This document shows, in pieces, positions 43,638 to 51,998 of a stretch of DNA of 64,000 nucleotides; positions within the stretch are counted from its first letter, which is position 1; every line of letters starts with the position of its first letter. The notes beneath the pieces were generated by a model. The model was not told the DNA's origin. It saw only the letters and a list, made by a program, of their open reading frames with translations, and searched no databases. The translations under genes and the position numbers were made by a program. The stretch is from Asticcacaulis tiandongensis (GTDB lineage Bacteria > Pseudomonadota > Alphaproteobacteria > Caulobacterales > Caulobacteraceae): contig NZ_SSBC01000010.1 of NCBI RefSeq assembly GCF_006475605.1, forward strand, positions 124,001 to 188,000, written 5' to 3'.

Positions 43638-44690
43638 ATGCCTGTATCGCGGCGCGGATTTACCTGCGGGGCTTTGAGTGGGGCGGCGGTTCTAATGACC
43701 GGCTGTCAGGGGGCGGCGGAACCTGCTGTCAGCAAAGCCTGCAAGCCTGTCATTGCCGTCTATCCGGTATGGAAATTTGCATCACATCCGCCGGAAACCC
43801 TGCCGTGGGACAGGTTCACCCATCTGGCCATTGCCTCGGCTTATCCGGCGCAAGACGGAAGTCTGGTTACAGAAGGCCTTGAAGCGGCCACGGCGATTGT
43901 CGAGACGGCGCATAGCAAGGGCAGGAAGGTCATATTATCGGTCGGCGGCAGTGGTGAGGGGAGCCGGGCGTTTCTATCCCTGACGCGTGACCCTGAACTT
44001 CAGGCGAAATTTATTGAAAATCTGGCGGCCTATGTGAAGGCCAACGGGTTTGATGGGGTGGATATTGACTGGGAATACTGGACCTATCAGAACGCGAAGA
44101 ACAAGGGGGGCAATGACCCTGAGGAAAGCCAGCGGCTTGTGGCCCTGATGCAGGCGTTGCGTGAAGCCTTGCCGCGCCCGCTGATTCTCAGTGTCGATGT
44201 GTTTGCCGGATCGTGGGTAGGCGACCAGTACTTGAGTGCCCTGCAGGATCATGCCGACTATGTCGTGCTGATGGCCTATGATTTTACAGGCGCCTGGGAG
44301 GCATCGCCGATAGGGCATCATGCGGATTTAAAGACGTTTAAGCGGGCGCTGGATTATGTCACAGAGCGGGGATTTGTGCCGGAAAAGCTGACCGTTGGTA
44401 TGCCGGCCTATGGCATCGAGTTTGTTGACGGCAAGAAGAAAGACGTCCGCCATCATGATTACAGCGATCTGGTGGTGCAGGCCCACGCAAAGAAAGTGCC
44501 GCTGAACAAGGGGCGCATGGCGCATGTTTTCTTCGAGACGCCGGAACTGGCCCGCGCCAAGGCGCAATTGATCCTTGAACGCGGCATGGCAGGGATCATG
44601 CTGTTTGAAGTAACCGCGGATCATGCCGATGAGGCGTATAGTTTGCTAAGTGCGATCAATCAGGTGATACCGGCCGCAAACTGCGCTTAA
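43638..44690 (+). CDS. GH18-family glycosidase-like lipoprotein
   Basis: A 350-residue protein. The N-terminus has SRRGF at residues 4-8 followed by a hydrophobic stretch and the lipobox LMTGC (Cys23), like a Tat-exported lipoprotein. The GH18 domain follows: SVGG near 101-104 and the catalytic DGVDIDWEYW with Glu146, then MAYDFTG near 217. GH18 enzymes cut chitin-like or peptidoglycan-type glycans. The stop is directly adjacent to the stop of the convergent methyltransferase gene. Confidence 0.88.
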   Translation: MPVSRRGFTCGALSGAAVLMTGCQGAAEPAVSKACKPVIAVYPVWKFASHPPETLPWDRFTHLAIASAYPAQDGSLVTEGLEAATAIVETAHSKGRKVILSVGGSGEGSRAFLSLTRDPELQAKFIENLAAYVKANGFDGVDIDWEYWTYQNAKNKGGNDPEESQRLVALMQALREALPRPLILSVDVFAGSWVGDQYLSALQDHADYVVLMAYDFTGAWEASPIGHHADLKTFKRALDYVTERGFVPEKLTVGMPAYGIEFVDGKKKDVRHHDYSDLVVQAHAKKVPLNKGRMAHVFFETPELARAKAQLILERGMAGIMLFEVTADHADEAYSLLSAINQVIPAANCA

Positions 44691-45485
44691 TCAGTCGCCG
44701 CAGGCCGCATAGATCATGATGCCGGTGGCGACCGAAAGGTTGAGACTGTCGGCCTTGCCACGCATGGGAATCTTGACATTGGTGTCGCAGGTGGCGGCGA
44801 TTTCCGGTGTCAGGCCGGATTGCTCGGTGCCCATGACGATAAGGGTCGGGCGCTGATAAGGGGCTGAGCGATGACTGTGGGTCGCGGTCAGAAGGGTGCC
44901 GACAACCGAACCTGTCCAGCGCGCGCGGTCAGACAGAAATTCTTCACGCGTACATTTGACGATAGGCAGGGCAAAGACAGACCCCATGGTGGCGCGCACG
45001 GTTTCGACGGAAAACGGATCAACACAATCACCAATCAGGATCACGCCGCCAATACCAGCGGCATCGGCAGTGCGGATAATAGTCCCCAGATTGCCCGGGT
45101 CGCGTACCTGTTCCAGTGCCACCCATACAGGGTTGGTTTGCGGGTCGATGTCGCCTAGTCTGTAGATGACCTGATCAAAGACCGCCAGAACCATCTGGGG
45201 GTTATCCTTTCGCGAAATTTTCTCTAGGATTTCGCGGGTTACCTCTAAGACCTGACCGTCTGCCTTAAGGGTGTCGGCAATGGCGCGCTCAAGCAGCGGG
45301 TGGCGGTCGGCGTCCTTGCCATAGATCAGGATGCGCGGCACAAAGCCTTGTTCAAGGGCATCGACAACGATTTTCAGACCTTCAGACAGGAAGGTTTTGG
45401 TCGCTTCGCGTTCTTTGCGCATATGCAGGGCGCGTATGTCCTTGATGGTCTGATTGGTCAGGGAGGTGATCTGTTTAATCGACAT
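44691..45485 (-). CDS. SpoU/TrmH-family RNA methyltransferase
   Basis: A 264-residue SPOUT methyltransferase. It has an N-terminal substrate-binding domain (about residues 1-90), then EQVRDPGNLGTIIRTADAAG (about 122-141), IVMGTEQSGL, and a C-terminal LNLSVATGIMIYA knot motif. It methylates ribose 2'-O positions in rRNA or tRNA, but the exact site is unclear. ATG 45485, with GGAGGG ahead, is preferred over a longer frame. It overlaps the end of the upstream methyltransferase gene by 11 bases. Confidence 0.9.
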   Translation of the reverse strand: MSIKQITSLTNQTIKDIRALHMRKEREATKTFLSEGLKIVVDALEQGFVPRILIYGKDADRHPLLERAIADTLKADGQVLEVTREILEKISRKDNPQMVLAVFDQVIYRLGDIDPQTNPVWVALEQVRDPGNLGTIIRTADAAGIGGVILIGDCVDPFSVETVRATMGSVFALPIVKCTREEFLSDRARWTGSVVGTLLTATHSHRSAPYQRPTLIVMGTEQSGLTPEIAATCDTNVKIPMRGKADSLNLSVATGIMIYAACGD

Positions 45486-46407
45486 GAGCCCTCCAGCGCG
45501 CAAAGAAGGACAGGCCGATTTCACGCGGGGCAATGTCGGTCGGTTTGGCACCTTTAGGTGTCTTTGCGTCTTCCATCAGGGTCAGTTCGCCGTAGTCGAT
45601 ATGGCCCCCGAGTTTTGCCGGTACGCTTTCGGCCATCAGGTGCGCGAGGGCGGGGCCTGAGACGCGGGCGGCATAGGCGTTGAGCAGGAAGAAGGCGGCC
45701 TTATCGGACAGAAGCTGTGCGCAAAGGCTCAGAAGTTCTGGCAGATCTTCAAACAGACGCCACACTTCGCCGGTCGGGCCACGGCCATATTTCGGCGGAT
45801 CGAGGATGATGCCGTCATATTTATTGCCGCGCTTGACTTCACGTTGCACATATTTGCGCGCGTCCTCAACGATCCAGCGAATGGGCGCGTCTTCCATGCC
45901 CGAAAGGACGGCATTTTCGCGCGCCCAGGCCACGGATTTTTTTGAGGCATCGACATGGGTGACCCGCGCACCGGCTGACGCGCAGACCAGACTGGCAACG
46001 CCTGTATAGCCAAACAGGTTCAGCACGTGCGGCTGGTCGTCGCGTTTTTCAATGATTGATTTTTGCCAGCCCCAGTTGGCCGCCTGCTCGGGGAAAAAAG
46101 CCAGATGACGGAAGGAGGTAAAGCGCCCGTAGAATTTTACGCGGTCGTAACCCAATACCCACTGCTCTTCGGGGCGGCGCGAAAAGGCCCAGCGTCCACC
46201 GTCTTCGTCTTCGTTTTCTGCGTCGAAAATCGCGTCGGCCTTATCCCACAGGGCGGGATATTTCGGCTGCCACCAGCATTGTGGCTCAGGGCGTACGACC
46301 AGATAGTCGCCGTAGCGTTCAAGCTTGCGGCCATTGCCTGAATCGATCAGGGCGTAATCCCGCCAGGGCAGGGTGCGTAGGGTGATGGGATGATCTGAAA
46401 CGCTCAT
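45475..46407 (-). CDS. Class I SAM-dependent (rRNA) methyltransferase
   Basis: A 310-residue Rossmann-fold methyltransferase. The SAM motif VLNLFGYTGVASLVCASAG lies at about residues 128-146, an acidic second motif HVDASKKSVAWARENA follows, and the catalytic-type motif IILDPPKYGRG comes near 200. This fits the RlmI/RlmK-like group that modifies cytosine or guanine in 23S rRNA. The gene overlaps the TrmH-family gene, so two RNA modification enzymes are translationally coupled. ATG 46407 is chosen over TTG 46425. Confidence 0.88.
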   Translation of the reverse strand: MSVSDHPITLRTLPWRDYALIDSGNGRKLERYGDYLVVRPEPQCWWQPKYPALWDKADAIFDAENEDEDGGRWAFSRRPEEQWVLGYDRVKFYGRFTSFRHLAFFPEQAANWGWQKSIIEKRDDQPHVLNLFGYTGVASLVCASAGARVTHVDASKKSVAWARENAVLSGMEDAPIRWIVEDARKYVQREVKRGNKYDGIILDPPKYGRGPTGEVWRLFEDLPELLSLCAQLLSDKAAFFLLNAYAARVSGPALAHLMAESVPAKLGGHIDYGELTLMEDAKTPKGAKPTDIAPREIGLSFFARWRAHVD

Positions 46408-46419
46408 GTTTCGCACATA

Positions 46420-46510
46420 GAGCAAATTCCGTTCAAATTGAATCGGAAATTTGCTCTAACTTTTTATTTTTTCGCTCTTTCTTACCCAATAAGTGAAGCC
46501 ACTTATTGGG
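46420..46510. repeat. Composite palindromic intergenic element
   Basis: Two hairpins lie side by side. The first is GAGCAAATTCCG and CGGAAATTTGCTC (46420-46456) with a self-complementary TTCAAATTGAA in its loop. The second is the perfect 11-bp CCCAATAAGTG-AAGC-CACTTATTGGG (46485-46510). GCTCT or AGAGC motifs bound the pieces. Elements of this general form (AGAGCA...TGCTCTA) are common between genes in alphaproteobacteria. It lies between the two minus-strand genes. Confidence 0.75.
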
Positions 46511-46545
46511 AAAACGCTCTCGCCGCAAGCGGCCTATGGCGTCAA

Positions 46546-48003
46546 TCAGCGGGTTGTTTCAGCGGGCGCTAATACAGGCGCGTGTTCGGTCTTGTCCCAG
46601 TGGAACGGGCAGACGATCAGTTGCCACAGGGCATGCAAACAAGCGATCGATTGCAGCGACCAGTAGGCGGGCAGGGTCAGCATATCGGTTAAGGTGAAAA
46701 CCGCGCGTGCACGCCGTGTGCCTATGGCCAGTGCCGTGAGCGCCGAAATTATGCCGACGATGAAGAGTAGCTTGTCCGGCCACAGTAGGGTGATGGCCTC
46801 AGGCTGCAACAGGTTGATCAGGGCCGTGGTCAGGATCAGGCTGGTAAAGGGCGCGTAGCACAGGGCCGAAAGCACGCTCAGGCCGATGCTCAGGGCCAGA
46901 CCCAGCCAGACCTTAAACCTGAAGGCGGTATGCAGGCGTGTATGGACGCCGATGGTTTGCATATAGCCCTTGATCCAGCGGGTGCGTTGCGGAATCCATG
47001 TGCGCACATTTTCAGGCGGGCTTTCGTAGGTAGGTGTAGGGATCAGGCCGCTTGTGTAGCCATATTGGGTGAGCCGCAGGCCAAGATCGGCATCTTCGGT
47101 GACATTGAAGGCATCCCATGCCCCGATCCGGCGCAATATATCGGTTTTGAAGTGGTTGCTGGTGCCACCCAACGGGAACGGCAGGCCCAACCGGTGCATG
47201 GCGGGCAGGATGACTTCAAACTGCACGGCATATTCGGCGGCAAAATGTCGGGATATGAAATTGTTTCTGTGCAGGGGGCGCAACGGGGCCTGAAGGCAGG
47301 CCAGATGTGACGGGCCTTCGGCAAAGGTGCGGGCGGCGGTCATAAGCTGTTGCGGGTCAGGCATGTCCTCGGCGTCATAGATCACCGTCAGGTCGCCAGT
47401 GGCGTGGATCAGGGCATGGTTTAAGGCGCGGGGCTTGGTGCGCGGCGTGCCGTCGGGGACGCGGATAATGCGCATGTGCCGGAGTTCGGGACGGCCGGAC
47501 AGGGCCTGTTCAAAGGCGCGGATGGTTTCGGTGTCATCGTCTTCGAGAGCAAACAAAACCTCAAGCCGGTCGCGGGGATAATCAAGGCGGTTCAGCGCGG
47601 TAATCAGCTGGGTGGCGATACGCGCTTCCTTATACATGGCGACGATCACGCTATAGGACGGCAAATTTTCGTTGGAAGCGCGATTAACGCTAGGCGGTTT
47701 GGCCCGGGCGACCGGTATGAGGCTGGCGAAAAGACGGATGAGCGCAGATAGCATAAAGCCGCTGAAAAACAGCCAGTAGAGGCAGGTGGCAACCGTATAG
47801 GGCCACAGATATGTGCAGACTATACCGGTTAGGAGGCCCGTACTCAGAAACACAACCTGCCAGACAGACAGGCAGGAGCGGGCGCTGAAGGCCCGTGCAA
47901 GGGCAGCTATCTCAGGTGTGACAGCGGGTCGTAAGGGGGCCGTAACGCCATTCAGCCATTTCTGGCGGAAATCAGCTATGTACAGCGTAGATGAATGTGG
48001 CAT
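46546..48003 (-). CDS. Membrane glycosyltransferase, GT2 family
   Basis: A 485-residue processive-type GT2 enzyme with two N-terminal and several C-terminal transmembrane helices. Active-site motifs are present: ALEDDDTETI, YDAEDMPDP (DxD-type), EDADLGLRL, and QRTRWIKGYMQT (QxxRW). This is the cellulose synthase-like arrangement, but no partner subunits are nearby, so the glycan is unknown. ATG 48003 follows GGGGGGAA. A CtrA-type box lies in its upstream region. Confidence 0.88.
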   Translation of the reverse strand: MPHSSTLYIADFRQKWLNGVTAPLRPAVTPEIAALARAFSARSCLSVWQVVFLSTGLLTGIVCTYLWPYTVATCLYWLFFSGFMLSALIRLFASLIPVARAKPPSVNRASNENLPSYSVIVAMYKEARIATQLITALNRLDYPRDRLEVLFALEDDDTETIRAFEQALSGRPELRHMRIIRVPDGTPRTKPRALNHALIHATGDLTVIYDAEDMPDPQQLMTAARTFAEGPSHLACLQAPLRPLHRNNFISRHFAAEYAVQFEVILPAMHRLGLPFPLGGTSNHFKTDILRRIGAWDAFNVTEDADLGLRLTQYGYTSGLIPTPTYESPPENVRTWIPQRTRWIKGYMQTIGVHTRLHTAFRFKVWLGLALSIGLSVLSALCYAPFTSLILTTALINLLQPEAITLLWPDKLLFIVGIISALTALAIGTRRARAVFTLTDMLTLPAYWSLQSIACLHALWQLIVCPFHWDKTEHAPVLAPAETTR

Positions 48004-48041
48004 GTTCCCCCCTGCCTGCATCTGTTCCCGTTAGGGGTGTG

Positions 48042-48056
48042 TTAACAATTTATTAA
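48042..48056. promoter_or_regulatory. CtrA-type binding site in a divergent promoter region
   Basis: TTAA-CAATTTA-TTAA matches the TTAA-N7-TTAA consensus of the cell-cycle regulator CtrA in Caulobacter. It sits between the divergent glycosyltransferase (start 48003) and ABC transporter (start 48099) genes, 39 and 43 bases from them. A chance match is possible, since the motif has only eight fixed bases. Confidence 0.5.
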
Positions 48057-48098
48057 GCACATGCGTGTGTTGAGGGTAACCAATTGCCGGTAGTGTTG

Positions 48099-48917
48099 AT
48101 GCGGATTAATTTCCCTTTATGCGTGTGTTTTGCAATTTTCGCCTTCGGTTTCGGCGCGCCTGCTTCTGTTGCGCCGTTAAAGGTTGTGTCGCTTGATATG
48201 TGTGCGGATCAGTATGCGCTGGGCCTGTTGCCACGTGAAAATCTGCTGGGAATTTCGAAGCGTTCGCGTCATACGGACTCCTATTTTCAACAGCGCGCGG
48301 CAGGGGTGCCGCAAAGGCCGCTTAGTCTTGAAACGCTTCTGATGCTTAAACCCGATGCGGTGATACGGACATGGGGCGGCGATCTTAAGCTTCTGTCCGG
48401 TCTTGAGGCGCGGGGTATAAAAATAATACAGATCAATGAGGTGTCTGACTTTTCTCAGGCAGGTGATGAGGTCGTGCGCGTCGGAGAAATGCTGGGGGTG
48501 CCGCAAGCCGGTCGGTCGCAACGTCAGGCCATGCAAAAGGCGCTTAAAGGGGCTGAGGCGACAGGAAAGGGACGACGTGTCCTCTATTATACGCCCTCGG
48601 CCTGGTCGGCGGGGCCGGAGACATGGGTGGGCGAGATTTTCAAAACCCTTGGCTTTACGATGGCCTCAGAGCAGGCGAGTTATCATTATCTGTCGCCTGA
48701 GGTATTTATCCGGCAATCGGCAGATGTCTACGCGCTCGGGTTTTATGCGGATGCCTATGCCATGCGGCGTGTGCCGGGGCGGCATCCTCTGGTACGCAAA
48801 AAACTGGAGACGGCGAAGGCGGCGGGCAAGCAGATTACCGTGCCTTCGGCTGTACTTGCCTGCTCGGCGTGGTATGGCGCGTTTGAACTTAAAGGCATGG
48901 CGAGTCAGTTGAAATGA
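48099..48917 (+). CDS. ABC transporter substrate-binding protein (BtuF/iron type)
   Basis: A 272-residue periplasmic protein with a signal peptide (about residues 1-25, ending PASVA). The domain is a class III binding protein fold with the segments VVSLDMCADQYALGLL, near residue 28, and ETLLMLKPDAVI, near residue 77, typical of the vitamin B12 (BtuF) and siderophore group. It starts at ATG 48099, with TTG 48084 as alternative. The following permease gene overlaps its stop (ATGA). The three genes form one operon. Confidence 0.88.
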   Translation: MRINFPLCVCFAIFAFGFGAPASVAPLKVVSLDMCADQYALGLLPRENLLGISKRSRHTDSYFQQRAAGVPQRPLSLETLLMLKPDAVIRTWGGDLKLLSGLEARGIKIIQINEVSDFSQAGDEVVRVGEMLGVPQAGRSQRQAMQKALKGAEATGKGRRVLYYTPSAWSAGPETWVGEIFKTLGFTMASEQASYHYLSPEVFIRQSADVYALGFYADAYAMRRVPGRHPLVRKKLETAKAAGKQITVPSAVLACSAWYGAFELKGMASQLK

Positions 48918-49918
48918 TCCGTATGAATTCAAAACTGATAATGGCCGTGTTTGGCCTGCTGACCCTGTTGAGCCTGATGGGGCTGCTGACGCTGGGGGAC
49001 GTGTCACTGGGGTGGGCCGATTATACGCAGGCGATGTCGCAACCTGAGAGTATCGCCGGACAGATTATCTGGCAGATTAGGTTACCACGCAATCTCTGCG
49101 CCTTTGGGGTGGGGGCCATGCTGGGTGTGGCGGGGGCGATTGCGCAGGGCTATTTCCGTAATCCTCTGGCCGAGCCCGGTATTATGGGCGTATCGGCCGG
49201 GGCGGGGCTTGGGGCGGCGATCGCCATTGTACTGGGGCTGGGGCTGACGCCCTGGGCGGTGGAGGTATCGGCCCTGTTGTTTTCAGGTCTGGTGTCGCTG
49301 ATTATTCTGGGGTTCGTTGCCCGCTTTCCTGACCGGCAGACCCTGATATTGCTGGGGGTCGGGTTATCGAGCCTGTGCGGGGCCCTGATGGCGCTGGTGT
49401 TCAATCTGTCGCCGTCTCCGGTGACGACGGCGGAAATATTGGGCTGGATGATGGGTTCTGTCGAAAACCGCAGCTGGGCCGATGCGGGACTGGCGGTGCT
49501 TGGCCTTGGGGTAGCTGCGCTGATGATACCGGCATTGGGGAAGGGGTTGCGCCTTCTGACGCTTGGGGAGGAAACCGCCCGGTCGATGGGGGTTAACCTC
49601 AGGCGCGTGGCGGCCATGTCGGTGGTGTGCATCAGTGTGCTGGCTGGACTTTCGGTGGCTGTGGCCGGTGTGGTCGGCTTTGTCGGATTAGCAGCACCGC
49701 ATTTTGTGCGGGCGTTAGGCGTCAAAGACCCCTACAGTCTGATCTGGCCATCGGCCTTTGCAGGCGGGTTCATGGTGCTTATGGCCGACAGCGCTATCCG
49801 GCTGTTGCCGACATCAAATGACATCCGGCTGGGCGTCCTGACCTCACTGGTGGGGGCACCGTTGTTTGTGCTGCTGGCATGGAAAAGCGCACGGGTCTGG
49901 GTCGGAGGAAATCAATGA
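48914..49918 (+). CDS. FecCD-family ABC transporter permease
   Basis: A 334-residue membrane protein with about ten helices. Segments IRLPRNLCAFGVGAMLGVAG and NPLAEPGIMGVSAGAGLGA (near residues 56-107), and the late GFVGLAAPHFVRALG (about 255-270), are signatures of the BtuC/FecCD permease family, which moves vitamin B12, haem or ferric siderophores. It overlaps both neighbours by four bases. No TonB-dependent receptor is nearby to name the ligand. Confidence 0.93.
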   Translation: MIRMNSKLIMAVFGLLTLLSLMGLLTLGDVSLGWADYTQAMSQPESIAGQIIWQIRLPRNLCAFGVGAMLGVAGAIAQGYFRNPLAEPGIMGVSAGAGLGAAIAIVLGLGLTPWAVEVSALLFSGLVSLIILGFVARFPDRQTLILLGVGLSSLCGALMALVFNLSPSPVTTAEILGWMMGSVENRSWADAGLAVLGLGVAALMIPALGKGLRLLTLGEETARSMGVNLRRVAAMSVVCISVLAGLSVAVAGVVGFVGLAAPHFVRALGVKDPYSLIWPSAFAGGFMVLMADSAIRLLPTSNDIRLGVLTSLVGAPLFVLLAWKSARVWVGGNQ

Positions 49919-50661
49919 TTGATGTAAATTCGGTCTCGGTACGGATCGGCCAAACTCTGGCGGTTGACCGGCTGACGACGCGGCTTGATAGCGGTAAGCT
50001 TTATGGGGTGATCGGTCCTAACGGGTCGGGCAAGACGACGCTTCTGAAAGCGTTGGCGGGGCTTTTGCCCTATGAGGGCGACATCCGCATTGCCGACGCC
50101 TCTCTGGGGGATATGCCACTGTCTGAGCGGGCGGCAAAGACCGGCTACCTGCCGCAGGAACGCATGGTGGCGTGGAACCTGAGCGCGCGCGAGATCGTCG
50201 AACTGGGGTTGATGGGGCGGGCGGTGAGTGAGCGGGCGGCGCTGGCTGAGGCCATGCTTGAGCGGGTCGGCCTGGGCGGGCATGCAGAAACAGGCGTGTT
50301 TAATCTGTCGGGCGGGCAGAGGGCGCGGGTGCTGCTGGCGCGGCTTATGGCGACGCAGTGTCCGGTTATGCTGCTTGATGAACCTCTGGCGGCACTTGAT
50401 CCGGCCTGGCAAAGGCAGGTGCTGCGGTTGTTAAAACAACTGGCGGCAGACGGGCATACGGTGGTCGTCAGTCTGCATGATCTGGGACTGGCGGTGCAGA
50501 TGTGTGACGAGGTTCTGGTGCTGAATCACGGGCATCTTGTGGTGCAAGGTGCACCTGAGGCGGTCATCGGTCCTGAGGTGCTGCGTGAGGTGTTTGGTTT
50601 GTCGGGTGTGTTACACGAGGGGCATCTTTGGGTTGATGCCGAGCCGGTGGGGCTGGGGTAG
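49915..50661 (+). CDS. ABC transporter ATPase (BtuD/FecE type)
   Basis: A 248-residue ATPase. Walker A is GPNGSGKTT (about residues 36-44), the ABC signature is LSGGQRARVLLARL (about 128-141), and Walker B is VMLLDEPLAALD. A downstream His in VVSLHD completes the site. It powers the importer encoded directly upstream. The ATG overlaps the permease stop. It ends about 70 bases before tRNA-Leu. Confidence 0.93.
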   Translation: MIDVNSVSVRIGQTLAVDRLTTRLDSGKLYGVIGPNGSGKTTLLKALAGLLPYEGDIRIADASLGDMPLSERAAKTGYLPQERMVAWNLSAREIVELGLMGRAVSERAALAEAMLERVGLGGHAETGVFNLSGGQRARVLLARLMATQCPVMLLDEPLAALDPAWQRQVLRLLKQLAADGHTVVVSLHDLGLAVQMCDEVLVLNHGHLVVQGAPEAVIGPEVLREVFGLSGVLHEGHLWVDAEPVGLG

Positions 50662-50734
50662 GCTGCAATTCGTCGGCCTATCCGGGCTTACAAACATTTT
50701 GTAAGCCGCTGAGTATTTATCTAATTTCAGGATA

Positions 50735-50819
50735 TGGTGCCCCCGGTCGGACTCGAACCGACACACCTCTCGGTACCGGATTTTGAATCCGGCGCGTCTA
50801 CCAATTCCACCACAGGGGC
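50735..50819 (-). tRNA. tRNA-Leu (CAA)
   Basis: The 85-base minus-strand sequence folds with acceptor GCCCCTG and CGGGGGC, D-arm TGGAATTGGTAGACGCG, and anticodon stem CCGGA/TCCGG around TTCAAAA, which reads CAA for leucine. The long variable arm (class II tRNA) and encoded CCA support it. Confidence 0.95.
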
Positions 50820-50959
50820 CTGTGTCAGAAGCTGTTGTGTTAATGGGTTTTGATGGGGCGCGCAAGCGCAAACCGCTGGGCGGATACAGGACATGTGTGG
50901 ATAGCTGCGGACCTAAATCCGGCGCACCATTTTGCATATTTTCAGAGAAAACTGGAAAA

Positions 50960-51035
50960 TGGTGGAGCTAAGCGGAGTCGAACCGCTGACCTCTTGAATG
51001 CCATTCAAGCGCTCTACCAACTGAGCTATAGCCCC
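50960..51035 (-). tRNA. tRNA-Ala (GGC)
   Basis: The 76-base minus-strand sequence starts GGGGCTATAGCTCAG, has the anticodon stem CTTGA/TCAAG around ATGGCAT reading GGC for alanine, the T-arm AGCGGTTCGACTCCGCT, and encoded CCA. It lies 140 bases from tRNA-Leu on the same strand. Confidence 0.95.
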
Positions 51036-51180
51036 ATCTTTTCGATGGATCAGAACCTTGTGTCGTCCTGAGGTGGCGACTTCTAGTGCAGCCCAAATTG
51101 ACTTGCAAGCCCTTTTTCATCCTTTTCCCGAGTTTTTCACAGGTCCGTGAAGAACGGTGCTGTCACCGTTGAAAGGACGC

Positions 51181-51209
51181 AAAAAAAGACCGCAGCGGAT
51201 GCTGCGGCC
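51181..51209 (-). terminator. Rho-independent terminator of the TIGR02300 gene
   Basis: On the minus strand GGCCGCAGC and GCTGCGGTC pair around ATCC (one G-T pair) and are followed by TTTTTTT. It lies 10 bases after the stop. Confidence 0.88.
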
Positions 51210-51219
51210 TTTGTTCAGA

Positions 51220-51708
51220 TTAGTTGTCGTCGTCGCCTTCACCGGGAAGGCCGTCGATTTCTTCGTCGAAGCTATCGTCGTCATCGTCTTCAAGGAAGGG
51301 GACGTCGTCGTCGTCGGCATCATCCACCAGATCAGCATCTTCGATATCCATATCGACGCTGTCGGGGGTGACGCGGGCCGGATCAGCCGGATCAAGGTCG
51401 TCATCGTCCTCGTCGATCAGAACCGGATCATCGGCGACCACTTCGTCGATTTCCGGTGCGGTGACTTCGGGTTCGTCGTCTTCGTCCTCATCACCTGAAG
51501 CCTTACCCTTGACCTGATCTTCGGTATCGTCGTCGCTATATTCATCAGGTGCGACAGGACGCACGCGTGTGCGGCGGGTGCGCAGGGCTTCTTCGGGGTC
51601 GAATTCAAAGGCACATTTCGGGCAATGTGCGGGACGCTTCATCAAATCATAAAATTTTGCCGTGCAGTTCGGGCAAATCTGCTTGGTGCCTAAGGCGGGG
51701 TCAGCCAC
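51220..51708 (-). CDS. TIGR02300 (FYDLN acid) family protein
   Basis: A 162-residue protein. The conserved N-terminal part, VADPALGTKQICPNCTAKFY then DLMKRPAHCPKCAFEF, has two CxxC pairs that form a likely zinc ribbon and the KFYDL motif that names the family. The rest (about residues 60-162) is a very acidic low-complexity tail of Asp and Glu. The GTG at 51708 has GAGGA upstream and fits family starts; the frame is open to 51765. Function is unknown, and the family is confined to alphaproteobacteria. Confidence 0.9.
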   Translation of the reverse strand: MADPALGTKQICPNCTAKFYDLMKRPAHCPKCAFEFDPEEALRTRRTRVRPVAPDEYSDDDTEDQVKGKASGDEDEDDEPEVTAPEIDEVVADDPVLIDEDDDDLDPADPARVTPDSVDMDIEDADLVDDADDDDVPFLEDDDDDSFDEEIDGLPGEGDDDN

Positions 51709-51998
51709 GGATCGTCCTCGTTGGAAATTCGGTGAAAAATGTATTTGCTTTGGCTCCCTTGCCACCAGAAAGGCCTCCTGTCAAAACCCCAATTGCACAA
51801 TCGGCAGGAAATTTATCGTGTTCGGTGCTTTGGCAGCCTGAAAAGCACCCTGTCAGAGGCCATAGGCGCTTGATTTTATCTGATGTGCCCTAAGATTTGT
51901 CGTTTGGCAAAATCGCCGATTTAGGGCTATTCTTTCAGATGTAAAAGGGGTGGGGCGGGCCTGCCGGTAAACCAAGACATTCAGGCAAGAGTAATCAG

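Noticed and set aside
51224-51517. Serine-rich 97-codon frame on the plus strand.
   Set aside because: It is the antisense of the Asp/Glu-rich tail of the TIGR02300 protein, which naturally reads as Ser repeats.
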